Of a stretch of DNA of 27,457 bases, positions 16,803 through 23,770 are shown piece after piece. Position 1 is the stretch's first letter. The number at the start of each line of letters is the position of its first letter. This stretch comes from CAZPMC01 sp964587755 (GTDB lineage: Bacteria > Bacillota > Clostridia > Acetivibrionales > DTU013). Location: contig CAZPMC010000031.1 in NCBI GenBank assembly GCA_964587755.1, positions 1 to 27,457 of the forward strand, in the 5' to 3' direction. A program made the position numbers and the translations under genes. The notes beneath the pieces are model-generated. The model ran no database searches and had not been told where the DNA came from. It saw only the letters and a program-made list of their open reading frames with translations.

Positions 16803-17588
16803 TTAATCCACACCTAATTCGTGAAGAATGTTAAGAACTGCCGAAAGCTTTTCTGCTGGTATCTGTCCCGGTGCCGATACCTGTCCCTCTGCCCCGAAGG
16901 TCATACTTGAGCCAAATACTTCACCTGCCACACGGCTTATTACTCCTATAGGTGACATTGATATGGTTACTATAGGTTTTTGAGCATATTTAAGGTACAT
17001 CTCATTTGTTGCAGCCAGAAGTGTTAAGACATCTTCGGTGCAGGTTGGCATCACTGCAATTTTCAAAATATCTGCGCCCATATCCTGCATCATTCTCATG
17101 CGCTTTATAATTTCATCCTTGCTGGGTGTTTTTGAAAACTCGTGATTTGAAGCCACTACATAAACGCCTGAAGCATGGATATTTGCTATGTTTTGTCTTA
17201 CTACATCACGACCTAATAATGCCTGAACATCAATCATATCGACTGTGCCGGTTTGGGCTACAGATTTATTTAGATTTGTGTATTCCTCCATTGTAATGCT
17301 TTTTTCTCCGCCCTCGGAATCTGTACGGAAGGTAAACAGCAATGGCATATCGGGCATTGCAGCTCTTAGTGCCTTCGCCGTCTCGATGGCCTTCCTGCTG
17401 TCGTAAATATCGTCATAAAAATCTGCTCTCCACTCGACAGCGTCAATCTTCATTTTCTTAAAGCCCAGAGCTTTTTCAACTATTTTATCCTGAGTCTTTT
17501 CAACAATGGGTACGATTATCTTCGGTACACCTTCACCTATTTTAATATTTCTGACGGTTATTACCTTACTCACCTGTTTCCCCTCCAT
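16803..17588 (-). CDS. aroD: 3-dehydroquinate dehydratase, type I
   Basis: 261 aa class I dehydroquinase, converting 3-dehydroquinate to 3-dehydroshikimate by a Schiff-base mechanism. The catalytic His149 (ASNHEF) and Schiff-base Lys176 (DILKIAVMP) are in place, with EWRADF, FTFRT and SMSPIGVISR forming the rest of the active site. The frame is open to 17666, but the ATG at 17588 has GGAG nine bases upstream and gives the usual length. Paired with aroE it forms a two-step module. Type I enzymes beside a divergent AroE can be catabolic or biosynthetic; the sequence does not decide. Confidence 0.93.
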   Translation of the reverse strand: MEGKQVSKVITVRNIKIGEGVPKIIVPIVEKTQDKIVEKALGFKKMKIDAVEWRADFYDDIYDSRKAIETAKALRAAMPDMPLLFTFRTDSEGGEKSITMEEYTNLNKSVAQTGTVDMIDVQALLGRDVVRQNIANIHASGVYVVASNHEFSKTPSKDEIIKRMRMMQDMGADILKIAVMPTCTEDVLTLLAATNEMYLKYAQKPIVTISMSPIGVISRVAGEVFGSSMTFGAEGQVSAPGQIPAEKLSAVLNILHELGVD

Positions 17589-17702
17589 CTTGCACAGCTC
17601 CATAAATCCGTGACTGACATAATCATAACCTATAAGGCTTATCATGTAAATAAATTCCGGGGGCAAATTCTTACAGCCTTAGCCGGGAAGACACTGCTTT
17701 TG

Positions 17703-17731
17703 TTGTTATAAACCGTTTCATTTAGTATAAT
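17703..17731 (+). promoter_or_regulatory. Promoter of the metallophosphoesterase gene, leaderless type
   Basis: TTGTTA (17703-17708) and a perfect TATAAT (17726-17731) are 17 bases apart. Only eight bases separate the -10 box from the ATG at 17740, so transcription should begin at or within a few bases of the start codon. No ribosome binding site is visible before the ATG. Confidence 0.7.
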
Positions 17732-17739
17732 AAGCTATT

Positions 17740-18333
17740 ATGAAGATATTATTGGTTTCTGATTGTGAATCTCCCTATATATGGGATCATTTCGACAAGG
17801 AGCGCTTCAAGGATGTAGAGCTTGTTTTGTCCTGCGGAGATGTTAAGGCTGAATACCTTTCATTTCTTGTAACTATGATAAAAGCGCCTCTTTTTTATGT
17901 GCCTGGAAATCATAACAGGGATTATATAGAAAGACCGCCCGAAGGCTGTGTTTCTGCCGACGATACTATATTAACTCATAAAGGTGTCAGAATTCTGGGC
18001 TTAGGCGGCAGTATGAATTATAGCAATAAGGCCTTCCAGTATACTGAAGCGCAAATGGCAAAAAGGATAAAAAAGCTTGGCAGGACGATAAGAAAAAATA
18101 AAGGCTTTGACATACTCCTTACCCACTCACCGGCATTTGGCTATGGAGACGGCGATGACAAAGCCCATATAGGCTTTAAATGCTTTATTGATTTGTTGGA
18201 CAAGTATAATCCGCCGTATTTTTTCCATGGCCACCAGCATCTTAATTATGGAAGACAGGAAAGGTATTTATATTATAAAAATACAACTATAGTAAATGCT
18301 TACAGCTATCATATTATTGACTGCGAATTTTAA
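17740..18333 (+). CDS. Calcineurin-like metallophosphoesterase
   Basis: 197 aa, a complete single-domain phosphoesterase. Metal-binding motifs in order: SDCE (8-10, where the family usually has DxH), CGD (D34), PGNHN (55-59, usually GNHD/E), LLTHSPAFG (H129) and HGHQH (H165, H167). The fold is clear, but the first motif has Glu in place of His and the third has Asn for Asp, so metal choice or activity may differ. Substrate is unknown. The gene is monocistronic, divergent from aroD, and ends four bases from the convergent BMP-domain gene. It is cytoplasmic, with no signal peptide. The start is fixed by the first beta-strand MKILLVSD. Confidence 0.88.
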   Translation: MKILLVSDCESPYIWDHFDKERFKDVELVLSCGDVKAEYLSFLVTMIKAPLFYVPGNHNRDYIERPPEGCVSADDTILTHKGVRILGLGGSMNYSNKAFQYTEAQMAKRIKKLGRTIRKNKGFDILLTHSPAFGYGDGDDKAHIGFKCFIDLLDKYNPPYFFHGHQHLNYGRQERYLYYKNTTIVNAYSYHIIDCEF

Positions 18334-18337
18334 AAAA

Positions 18338-20248
18338 CTATCTGTTTTCCTTTTCAGTCAACCGGCTGTCTATAATATTTACAAACCAGTCCATGTTTAT
18401 AATCTGATCCCGTGTAGCAGTCTGATTGTGTTTTACCCTAAGCTTTCCATCCTGGCTGTAAATCGGTCCTTTGAAAGGATGGAGTTCTCCCTTGATAATC
18501 ATGCTTTTTAAAAATTCCACCAGCTTCTGCGTCTCCGAAGGTACTAATCTCTTAGAATAGAAAAAGTCAACAATTCCCGAGTCCATTCCCCACCAGAAGT
18601 TAACAACCCGGTTATCGTTACCGAAAATTTTCCGGTTGTTCATAATGTTTCTTATCATATTCTCGTAGAAGATTCCCCAGTTCCAGATAGGTGCTGCAAT
18701 ATAATCTTTATTGTACTTATTGCCGCCCTCCCCTTTTACAACTAAATACACTCCAAACTCTCTTGAGGAGTCACTTTTCGAAAGAGTATCGTGATGTGAT
18801 ATGATATCGGCTCCACTCATCACAAGCTTATCACTTGCTTTACTTGATGCTTCTGTATCGTCCCAGTCATTGAGCCATTCCACTATTATTTTAGCATAGG
18901 GGTTTACCATTTTTGCCCCTATAGCAAATGAATTAATTCCGTTTATTACATCCGGAACAGGATGAGTACCTACATAACCAAGTACATTAGATTTTGTAAC
19001 CGCACCTGCGACTATTCCTGCTAAAAATCTAGGCTCATAGATTCTTCCAAAATACGTATTAACATGCTTGTAAGATTGGGTTTCCATGCAATTTAAAAAC
19101 TTCGTCTCAGGAAATTCCATGGCAGCCTTCAGGGTTGCATTTATAAATGAGGGAGATGTGACAAAAACAATGTCGTTGCCTTCTTGCGCAAGTTTTTTAA
19201 GATAATGGTATGCCCCGTGAGTTTCAGGAACATTATCAACATAGGATGTTATTATCTCATCCCCGAATACGTTATTTACATGGTTTCTACCCATCTCCTG
19301 AGCAAAAGTCCAGCTTGATGTAGAAGCGTCCATTGCATAAACAAAAGCAACCCTAAGATGTTTTTTAGGCATTACAAAGGTAGTAATAGTATTAAGCAGG
19401 CTTTCGCCTTCTTCGCTTGGTTCTGTCTGTACATCAGTGCTTTTATAGCCAGACATCAGCTCAAGCTCCTTTATAAAGGCTTTAAGTCTCGCATAAAGCC
19501 TTTCCTCTGAAATGCTCTCCGGAAAACCATAAATAACTGAGTACTCCAAAAAAGCATCCCCTGTAGTTATTGGCAGCTTCTGGCCTCCAAGGTCTAAATA
19601 TGCCTTTCTGAAGGGCAGGTATATTGAATTTGCAAAGTATTTATATTTATCTACAGATAATGACTGGAATTTGGGTGTAAACTCATCCAATAGCTTTGAA
19701 AGGCGGCTAAATGAGTTTTTCTTTGAAAACCAGATGATGTTAATTTCTGTCTTCTTGTAGAATTCCAGAAACTCATAGTATATCGAAATAGTCAGATTGT
19801 TTTCATCCTTTTTGGGAATCAGCCTTATAACCTGCCCCCATATGGAATAAGCATTATAATATTTTAATACACTTACACGCTTGTTGCCTTCTATTACATA
19901 AAAGCGGTTTAAGAACTCGTACACCTTTATCGGTTCGCGTATACCTTCATTGATATGGGCTACGCAAAGATTAATCCACTTCTGGGCAAATTCTGTCCTG
20001 GGACCAATTATAGGCATAAAGTTAGCGGCAAATGCTTTGCTTCTGGCCTTTGTATATGTCCCCGCGATTTTATGAAGAGGAAGCTCAAGAGTCCCCAGGT
20101 CCTGTTCGTACAGAATTTCAATATCCTTCGCAACATCCTCAAGAAACGGAAGATAGCCTGACAATCCGTTGGACACATTTTTTGTATACTCCTTCAACCC
20201 CAACTTCCGGGCTGCAATATAGTGACCGCTTGCTCCGCTTGAGTCCAT
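18338..20248 (-). CDS. ParB-like/BMP-domain fusion, cytoplasmic ligand-binding protein
   Basis: About 636 aa. The C-terminal part (about 300-595, numbering from a GTG three codons earlier) is a BMP/Med-type periplasmic-binding domain: LRVAFVYAMDASTSSWTFAQEMGR, DIVFVTSPSF, FGRIYEPRFLAGIVAGAVTKSN, GYVGTHPVPDVINGINSFAIGAK and GADIISHHD. In transporters this fold binds purine nucleosides. No signal peptide or lipobox is present, so it is probably cytosolic. The N-terminal 270 residues include EGNKRVSVLKYY (123-134), resembling the ParB/sulfiredoxin nucleotide-binding motif. ATG 20248 has AAGGGGTG upstream. It is last in the SEC-C/PDZ operon. Nucleoside or nucleotide sensing is inference. Confidence 0.8.
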   Translation of the reverse strand: MDSSGASGHYIAARKLGLKEYTKNVSNGLSGYLPFLEDVAKDIEILYEQDLGTLELPLHKIAGTYTKARSKAFAANFMPIIGPRTEFAQKWINLCVAHINEGIREPIKVYEFLNRFYVIEGNKRVSVLKYYNAYSIWGQVIRLIPKKDENNLTISIYYEFLEFYKKTEINIIWFSKKNSFSRLSKLLDEFTPKFQSLSVDKYKYFANSIYLPFRKAYLDLGGQKLPITTGDAFLEYSVIYGFPESISEERLYARLKAFIKELELMSGYKSTDVQTEPSEEGESLLNTITTFVMPKKHLRVAFVYAMDASTSSWTFAQEMGRNHVNNVFGDEIITSYVDNVPETHGAYHYLKKLAQEGNDIVFVTSPSFINATLKAAMEFPETKFLNCMETQSYKHVNTYFGRIYEPRFLAGIVAGAVTKSNVLGYVGTHPVPDVINGINSFAIGAKMVNPYAKIIVEWLNDWDDTEASSKASDKLVMSGADIISHHDTLSKSDSSREFGVYLVVKGEGGNKYNKDYIAAPIWNWGIFYENMIRNIMNNRKIFGNDNRVVNFWWGMDSGIVDFFYSKRLVPSETQKLVEFLKSMIIKGELHPFKGPIYSQDGKLRVKHNQTATRDQIINMDWFVNIIDSRLTEKENR

Positions 20249-20272
20249 AGAATTCACCCCTTAAAACATTTG

Positions 20273-21529
20273 CTAAATTGGACGATCAATCCCTTTAAAT
20301 CTTTTTACAATGTTTTTTATGATGCTCATACTCTCAAAAAAGCTTATGTTGTATGTTACTTCCTTCTCTCTGGGTACCGGTACAATTCCCAGTGAATTAT
20401 ATCCTTCAGGGTAGCATCTGTATTCAATGTCCCTTTCTTTCCCATCCCAACCTAAAACACGAAGCCATGTAAAAGTAGGATAATCCTTTAGGGCTTCTTT
20501 TACACCTGCTTCAGTCTGAATATCATTGTTATTTATACTCAGTATTATATCTCCGCGCAACAATCCCATCTTCTGTGCATGGCTATCGGCTAGCACATCC
20601 ATTATTCTCAAGCCCCTCCTGACCGCACTGTATAGCGGCTCCCCTTTTAGCTCTGAATTCTTTAAGTAGAAATGTATTGCTTCATACCCCAATATACATA
20701 CTACAACGCAGGCATAAGTCATCCATTGAAAGTCTTGTGACATAACGGCAAGTATAAGTAAAACCAAACCATAACCAAATATCATGGCAGAGCCTTCTGC
20801 ACATTTTTTCTCAGGATGCTTTGTAACAGCAATATCCGAATAGCTCAGCAGCGCTATAAGGCAATCAAGTCCAATGGCATATGCACCGTCTCTTACTGTC
20901 TTGAGTTCAAAAAGTGTCGGCAGATTCCATTTAAGTTCAAATAAAGCCGCGCTGTTTTGGAGCAAATATGTTAAGAAAACAACCGGAACCATCCAAAACC
21001 TTCTAATTAAAAACGCGCCTGCAATCATTTCTCTATGCTTTATGAAAACAGGCAGGAAGTCATCTTTTCTGCTTATAAAAATAAGTATACTTTCAATCAG
21101 ATGCAGTATTGCAACAAGACCGATAAGGGAGGGAATGCTAATCTGCGGGTATCCGAAAATTAAACTCACAGCCGCCAAAATACCTGCTGCATATGATATG
21201 TTGGCATATCTTAAATCGAAAGGAACCAAAATAATCATTCCTAAGAAAAGATACTTGAGAGCTCCAGCTTCAATGCTTATACCCGAAAAAACAGTCAGTA
21301 AGCTTGCCACGCACCCGGCTACCAAGCTTGTCAGCACAAGCTTCTCGGCAACTTCCCGAAAAGCTTGTGCTTGATTTGGGTAAATGTCCGGCTTTAGCTC
21401 TGAATATCTTTGATGCTGATTTTTTAAATACATCATCAGCAGGACACATAGAAATATTGAGAAATAATTTGCAAAAAGCTCTTCGAGCATTGCCGCGGCT
21501 ATAGCTCCGGCTAACCTAAGCATTGACAA
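20273..21529 (-). CDS. Multi-pass membrane protein with C-terminal PDZ domain (MinJ-like topology)
   Basis: 418 aa. About eight hydrophobic spans lie between residues 18 and 286, followed by one cytoplasmic PDZ domain (about 303-386: RRGLRIMDVLADSHAQKMGLLRGDIILSINNNDI) and a basic tail. There are no protease motifs. The layout resembles Bacillus MinJ, which links DivIVA to MinD, but sequence identity cannot be judged by eye, so no gene symbol is given. The TTG start at 21529 has GGAGGT eight bases upstream; the ATG two codons later is too far from it. It lies 34 nt after the SEC-C gene and 24 nt before the BMP fusion. Confidence 0.82.
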   Translation of the reverse strand: MSMLRLAGAIAAAMLEELFANYFSIFLCVLLMMYLKNQHQRYSELKPDIYPNQAQAFREVAEKLVLTSLVAGCVASLLTVFSGISIEAGALKYLFLGMIILVPFDLRYANISYAAGILAAVSLIFGYPQISIPSLIGLVAILHLIESILIFISRKDDFLPVFIKHREMIAGAFLIRRFWMVPVVFLTYLLQNSAALFELKWNLPTLFELKTVRDGAYAIGLDCLIALLSYSDIAVTKHPEKKCAEGSAMIFGYGLVLLILAVMSQDFQWMTYACVVVCILGYEAIHFYLKNSELKGEPLYSAVRRGLRIMDVLADSHAQKMGLLRGDIILSINNNDIQTEAGVKEALKDYPTFTWLRVLGWDGKERDIEYRCYPEGYNSLGIVPVPREKEVTYNISFFESMSIIKNIVKRFKGIDRPI

Positions 21530-21563
21530 TAGTATCTACCTCCGATTAAAAAGCCGCTTAGCT

Positions 21564-22061
21564 CTAATTCTTCCCACAACACTTTTTATATTTTTTACCG
21601 CTTCCACACGGGCAAGGGACATTTCTCCCGATTTTATTGCTGACAGCCATCTTAGAGCGTCTGAATTCTCTTGTTATCTCATCTCTTTTTTCCTTTGACA
21701 GTATCAAATCCCACGGATCAAGGGTGTATAGCCACTCGGCCTTGGCATCAAGCATGTTCCAATAGAGCTTTTCAAAATCGATTTGCGCATCAATCACACT
21801 GTCAGCTTCCAGTGATTCTATCTCAAGCTTATTGACAAGGCTTGTGTTTATTCCGTCCAGAAATCCTGTAAAAACCTCCGGCTCCATATTAAATTCGGAA
21901 GCCAACTCGCCAACAGTCCCCTCAAGCTTATTTCGCTTATTTTCAAGTATATGTTGATAATTATCCGTTTCCTTCTCAAGGTATTCCCGCCAGAAAGCCT
22001 CCTGCTCCATATCACTTCTTGGCGCCTCAGTCATCTGTTTCCACTTTTCGTATAGTCCCAT
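21564..22061 (-). CDS. SEC-C zinc-motif protein
   Basis: 165 aa. The last 22 residues are a SEC-C motif (NVPCPCGSGKKYKKCCGK), the Cys-rich zinc-binding tail also found at the end of SecA, where it contacts SecB and ribosomes. The remaining 140 residues are helical and acidic, and I do not recognise them. The start ATG at 22061 has AAAGGAG seven bases upstream; the frame extends to a TTG at 22067 that overlaps this site and is rejected. First gene of the operon with the PDZ and BMP-domain genes, read leftwards from the edge of the large palindrome. Its role is unknown. Confidence 0.82.
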   Translation of the reverse strand: MGLYEKWKQMTEAPRSDMEQEAFWREYLEKETDNYQHILENKRNKLEGTVGELASEFNMEPEVFTGFLDGINTSLVNKLEIESLEADSVIDAQIDFEKLYWNMLDAKAEWLYTLDPWDLILSKEKRDEITREFRRSKMAVSNKIGRNVPCPCGSGKKYKKCCGKN

Positions 22062-22128
22062 TTTCAAACTCCTTTTGTAGATATATTCTTGTCGATTTTA
22101 AATGCGATTTATCACGTACCTTATTATA

Positions 22129-22148
22129 CCATTAAACTATTATAATAA
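22129..22148. repeat. Left flanking direct repeat of the palindrome
   Basis: CCATTAAACTATTATAATAA lies just outside the left end of the long palindrome and matches the right-hand copy (22748-22764) apart from three extra bases. It may be a target-site-type duplication or a shared promoter sequence. Confidence 0.45.
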
Positions 22149-22166
22149 AAACTGTTAAATATGCAA
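22139..22166 (-). promoter_or_regulatory. Candidate promoter for the SEC-C/PDZ/BMP operon
   Basis: On the minus strand TTGCAT (22161-22166), part of the palindrome's left terminus, and TATAAT (22139-22144) are 16 bases apart. The -35 match is weak, so the assignment rests mainly on the -10 box and its mirrored partner at the right end. Confidence 0.45.
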
Positions 22167-22739
22167 AAATACGTCGCCTCAGCATTTATCCTGTCAGTCA
22201 CACTGCACAGCCTGTGAAATGTGACGAAGTTGGAATGTGTCGTTCTGGTTCAGCACGACTGCATTTCCGACATCTGCGTAGTAACGGTTGCAGACTGTTT
22301 ACCCATTGCTCGCTCTCTGGCGGGCGCTAATAGCTGCTGAGAGCGGGCAGCTTTAGGCACCGTGTAATGGAGCGATTACAGACTGTGAAATAATGTCGAT
22401 GCTGAAATGCGGCACAAGGAACATAAGGCTTTGCCACGGATGGCAAAGCCGCTGGCACTGAGGCACGGACGCCGAATTGCCAGCGCCCACATTTCAGCGA
22501 GACTTATTTCTTACAGCCTGTTTCCGACATTACTCCGGTGCATGAAGATTGTCTGCTCTTATGCAGCTACCTTGTGCCTGCGTGAGAGCGAGCAAGGATA
22601 ATTACAGCCTGCTCGTTATGGAGCTCGATGTCGTGATTGCAGCCGTGCTGAACTATTCCCCATTGCAACGAGCCTAAATTTCTACAGTCTGTATGTGACT
22701 AACTGGATATTGCTCAGCTTATCAACCTGTGATTGCATA
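22160..22739. repeat. About 580-bp imperfect palindrome (fold-back element), non-coding
   Basis: This gene-free stretch reads as a long inverted repeat centred on a tetraloop at 22437-22440. Paired blocks, outside to inside: 22160-22166/22733-22739; 22187-22191/22705-22709; 22196-22202/22694-22700; 22248-22263/22638-22653 (15 of 16); 22268-22274/22627-22633; 22290-22298/22604-22612; 22306-22317/22584-22595 (12 perfect); 22331-22337/22563-22569; 22357-22362/22536-22541; 22364-22369/22528-22533; 22378-22393/22504-22521; 22401-22409/22490-22498. It is visibly more GC-rich than its flanks. It contains no convincing ORF, tRNA or rRNA. It could be a MITE-like or fold-back mobile element, or a large structured RNA; I cannot name a known family. 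Confidence 0.85.
22378..22521. repeat. Central nested stem of the palindrome
   Basis: The best-conserved core. ACAGACTGT-GAAATAA (22378-22393) pairs with TTATTTC..ACAGCCTGT (22504-22521), then GTC with GAC, then the perfect 9-bp GCTGAAATG/CATTTCAGC. Inside are two adjacent hairpins: a perfect 10-bp stem with a CGGA loop (22427-22450) and a 7-bp stem (22451-22457/22478-22484). Together they make a three-way junction. Confidence 0.8.
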
Positions 22740-22762
22740 AGCGCGTCCCATTAACTTATAAT
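22733..22762 (+). promoter_or_regulatory. Candidate promoter for mogA
   Basis: TTGCAT (22733-22738), inside the right terminus of the palindrome, and TATAAT (22757-22762) are 18 bases apart, about 30 bases before the mogA ATG. It mirrors the left-end promoter. The -35 match is weak. Confidence 0.5.
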
Positions 22763-22764
22763 AA
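22748..22764. repeat. Right flanking direct repeat of the palindrome
   Basis: CCATTAACTTATAATAA, the shorter copy of the repeat at 22129-22148, in the same orientation, just outside the palindrome's right end. Confidence 0.45.
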
Positions 22765-22791
22765 GTATATATTGCGAATCAGGAGGCAGAA

Positions 22792-23283
22792 ATGTACAGG
22801 ATAGGAATTATTATAGCCAGTGACAAGGGATTTTCCGGAGAAAGGGCGGATGAATGCGGAAGGGTTATAAGTGCCGCATTTCCGAAAGATGAATATGAAG
22901 TTGCTAAATACGAAATTGTTCCTGATGAAAGGGAGGTTATAGCCGAATGTCTGAGAAATTATTCAGACAATCTCAATATTGACCTTGTATTTACTTCAGG
23001 CGGCACAGGAATGTCCCCAAGAGACATCACCCCAGAAGCTACTTTGGATGTGATAGACCGCTTGGTCCCCGGCATCCCTGAAGCTATGCGCCAGAAAAGC
23101 TTAGAAATAACCGACAGGGCTATGCTCTCAAGAGCTGCTGCTGGTATCAGAAACCAGACTCTTATAATTAATCTTCCCGGAAGCCCTAAAGCAGTCAAGG
23201 AATGTCTTGAGGTCATTACACCTGTTCTTGACCATGCATTAGAAACATTAAAAGGTGAAGCAGGGGAATGTGCAAGAAAATAA
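22792..23283 (+). CDS. mogA: MogA/MoaB-family molybdopterin adenylyltransferase
   Basis: 163 aa, adenylates molybdopterin before metal insertion by MoeA. It has the MPT-binding TSGGTGMSPRDITPEAT (68-84) with its catalytic aspartate, and the second motif SRAAAGIRNQTLIINLPGSPKA (113-134). AGGAGG stands five bases before the ATG. It is the only cofactor gene on the plus strand and converges on the MOSC gene, 37 nt away, with no clear terminator between. Its upstream region is the large palindrome. MogA and MoaB are hard to separate by sequence; the name here follows the adenylyltransferase role. Confidence 0.92.
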   Translation: MYRIGIIIASDKGFSGERADECGRVISAAFPKDEYEVAKYEIVPDEREVIAECLRNYSDNLNIDLVFTSGGTGMSPRDITPEATLDVIDRLVPGIPEAMRQKSLEITDRAMLSRAAAGIRNQTLIINLPGSPKAVKECLEVITPVLDHALETLKGEAGECARK

Positions 23284-23320
23284 AAATGAAAATGTGTAAG
23301 TAAGAGAAATAAGTAAGAGC

Positions 23321-23752
23321 CTATAAAACCTCTATGGTATCACCCTTTTTGATGATTCCGTTTTTCAGGACCTTTGCAAAAATTCCCTCCTTAGGCATGA
23401 CACAGTCTCCTACAAGGTGGAATATTGCACATTTTTGGTGACATTCCTTGCCTATCTGAGTGACCTCCATAATCACTTCACCGATTTTTAGCTGTGTTCC
23501 GATAGGCAGGCTGTATAGCTCAATTCCTTCGGTAGTAATATTCTCAGCAAACTTACCTGTGCACAAGCCTTCTATCCCATAGTCAGCAACCTTATCTATA
23601 CTTTCTTGCCCAAGCAGACTGACTTGTCTATGCCAGTTTCCTCCATGAGCATCACCCTTTAAACCGAAATCAACAATAAACTCCCCTTCATCTATTGGTC
23701 TTTTAGGAACACCCTTTTTCTCACTTATATTGATTGCCACTACCTTTGCCAT
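23321..23752 (-). CDS. MOSC domain protein
   Basis: 143 aa, a free-standing MOSC domain related to the C-terminal domain of eukaryotic molybdenum cofactor sulfurase and to YiiM/YuaD. Family signs are the early GLKGDAHGGNWHRQVSLLGQES (29-50), GKFAENITTEGIELYSLPIGTQL and the conserved cysteine segment IGKECHQKCAIF. MOSC proteins are thought to handle sulfur or the metal-sulfur centre of the cofactor. It is last in the moeA-moaA-moaC run, 18 nt after moaC, which supports a role in cofactor maturation. The exact reaction is unknown. Confidence 0.92.
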   Translation of the reverse strand: MAKVVAINISEKKGVPKRPIDEGEFIVDFGLKGDAHGGNWHRQVSLLGQESIDKVADYGIEGLCTGKFAENITTEGIELYSLPIGTQLKIGEVIMEVTQIGKECHQKCAIFHLVGDCVMPKEGIFAKVLKNGIIKKGDTIEVL

Positions 23753-23770
23753 AACAATATCTCCCCCTGT

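Noticed and set aside
20874..21374. 166-codon plus-strand reading frame
   Set aside because: It is antisense to the PDZ membrane protein, and its composition reflects the opposite strand's hydrophobic codons.
22407..22601. 64-codon plus-strand reading frame inside the palindrome
   Set aside because: It runs through the paired stems, lacks a ribosome binding site and a recognisable product; it is best seen as chance coding in structured DNA.
22200..22700. Possible CRISPR array from the repeated ACAGnCTGT motif
   Set aside because: The repeats are too short and irregularly spaced (80-135 nt), they alternate in orientation about a centre of symmetry, and there are no cas genes.
22160..22739. 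tRNA, rRNA, tmRNA, RNase P or OLE RNA in the gap
   Set aside because: None of their conserved motifs could be seen, and the full-length dyad symmetry does not fit them.
23284..23320. Bidirectional terminator between mogA and the MOSC gene
   Set aside because: No GC-rich stem followed by a T-run could be found in these 37 bases.
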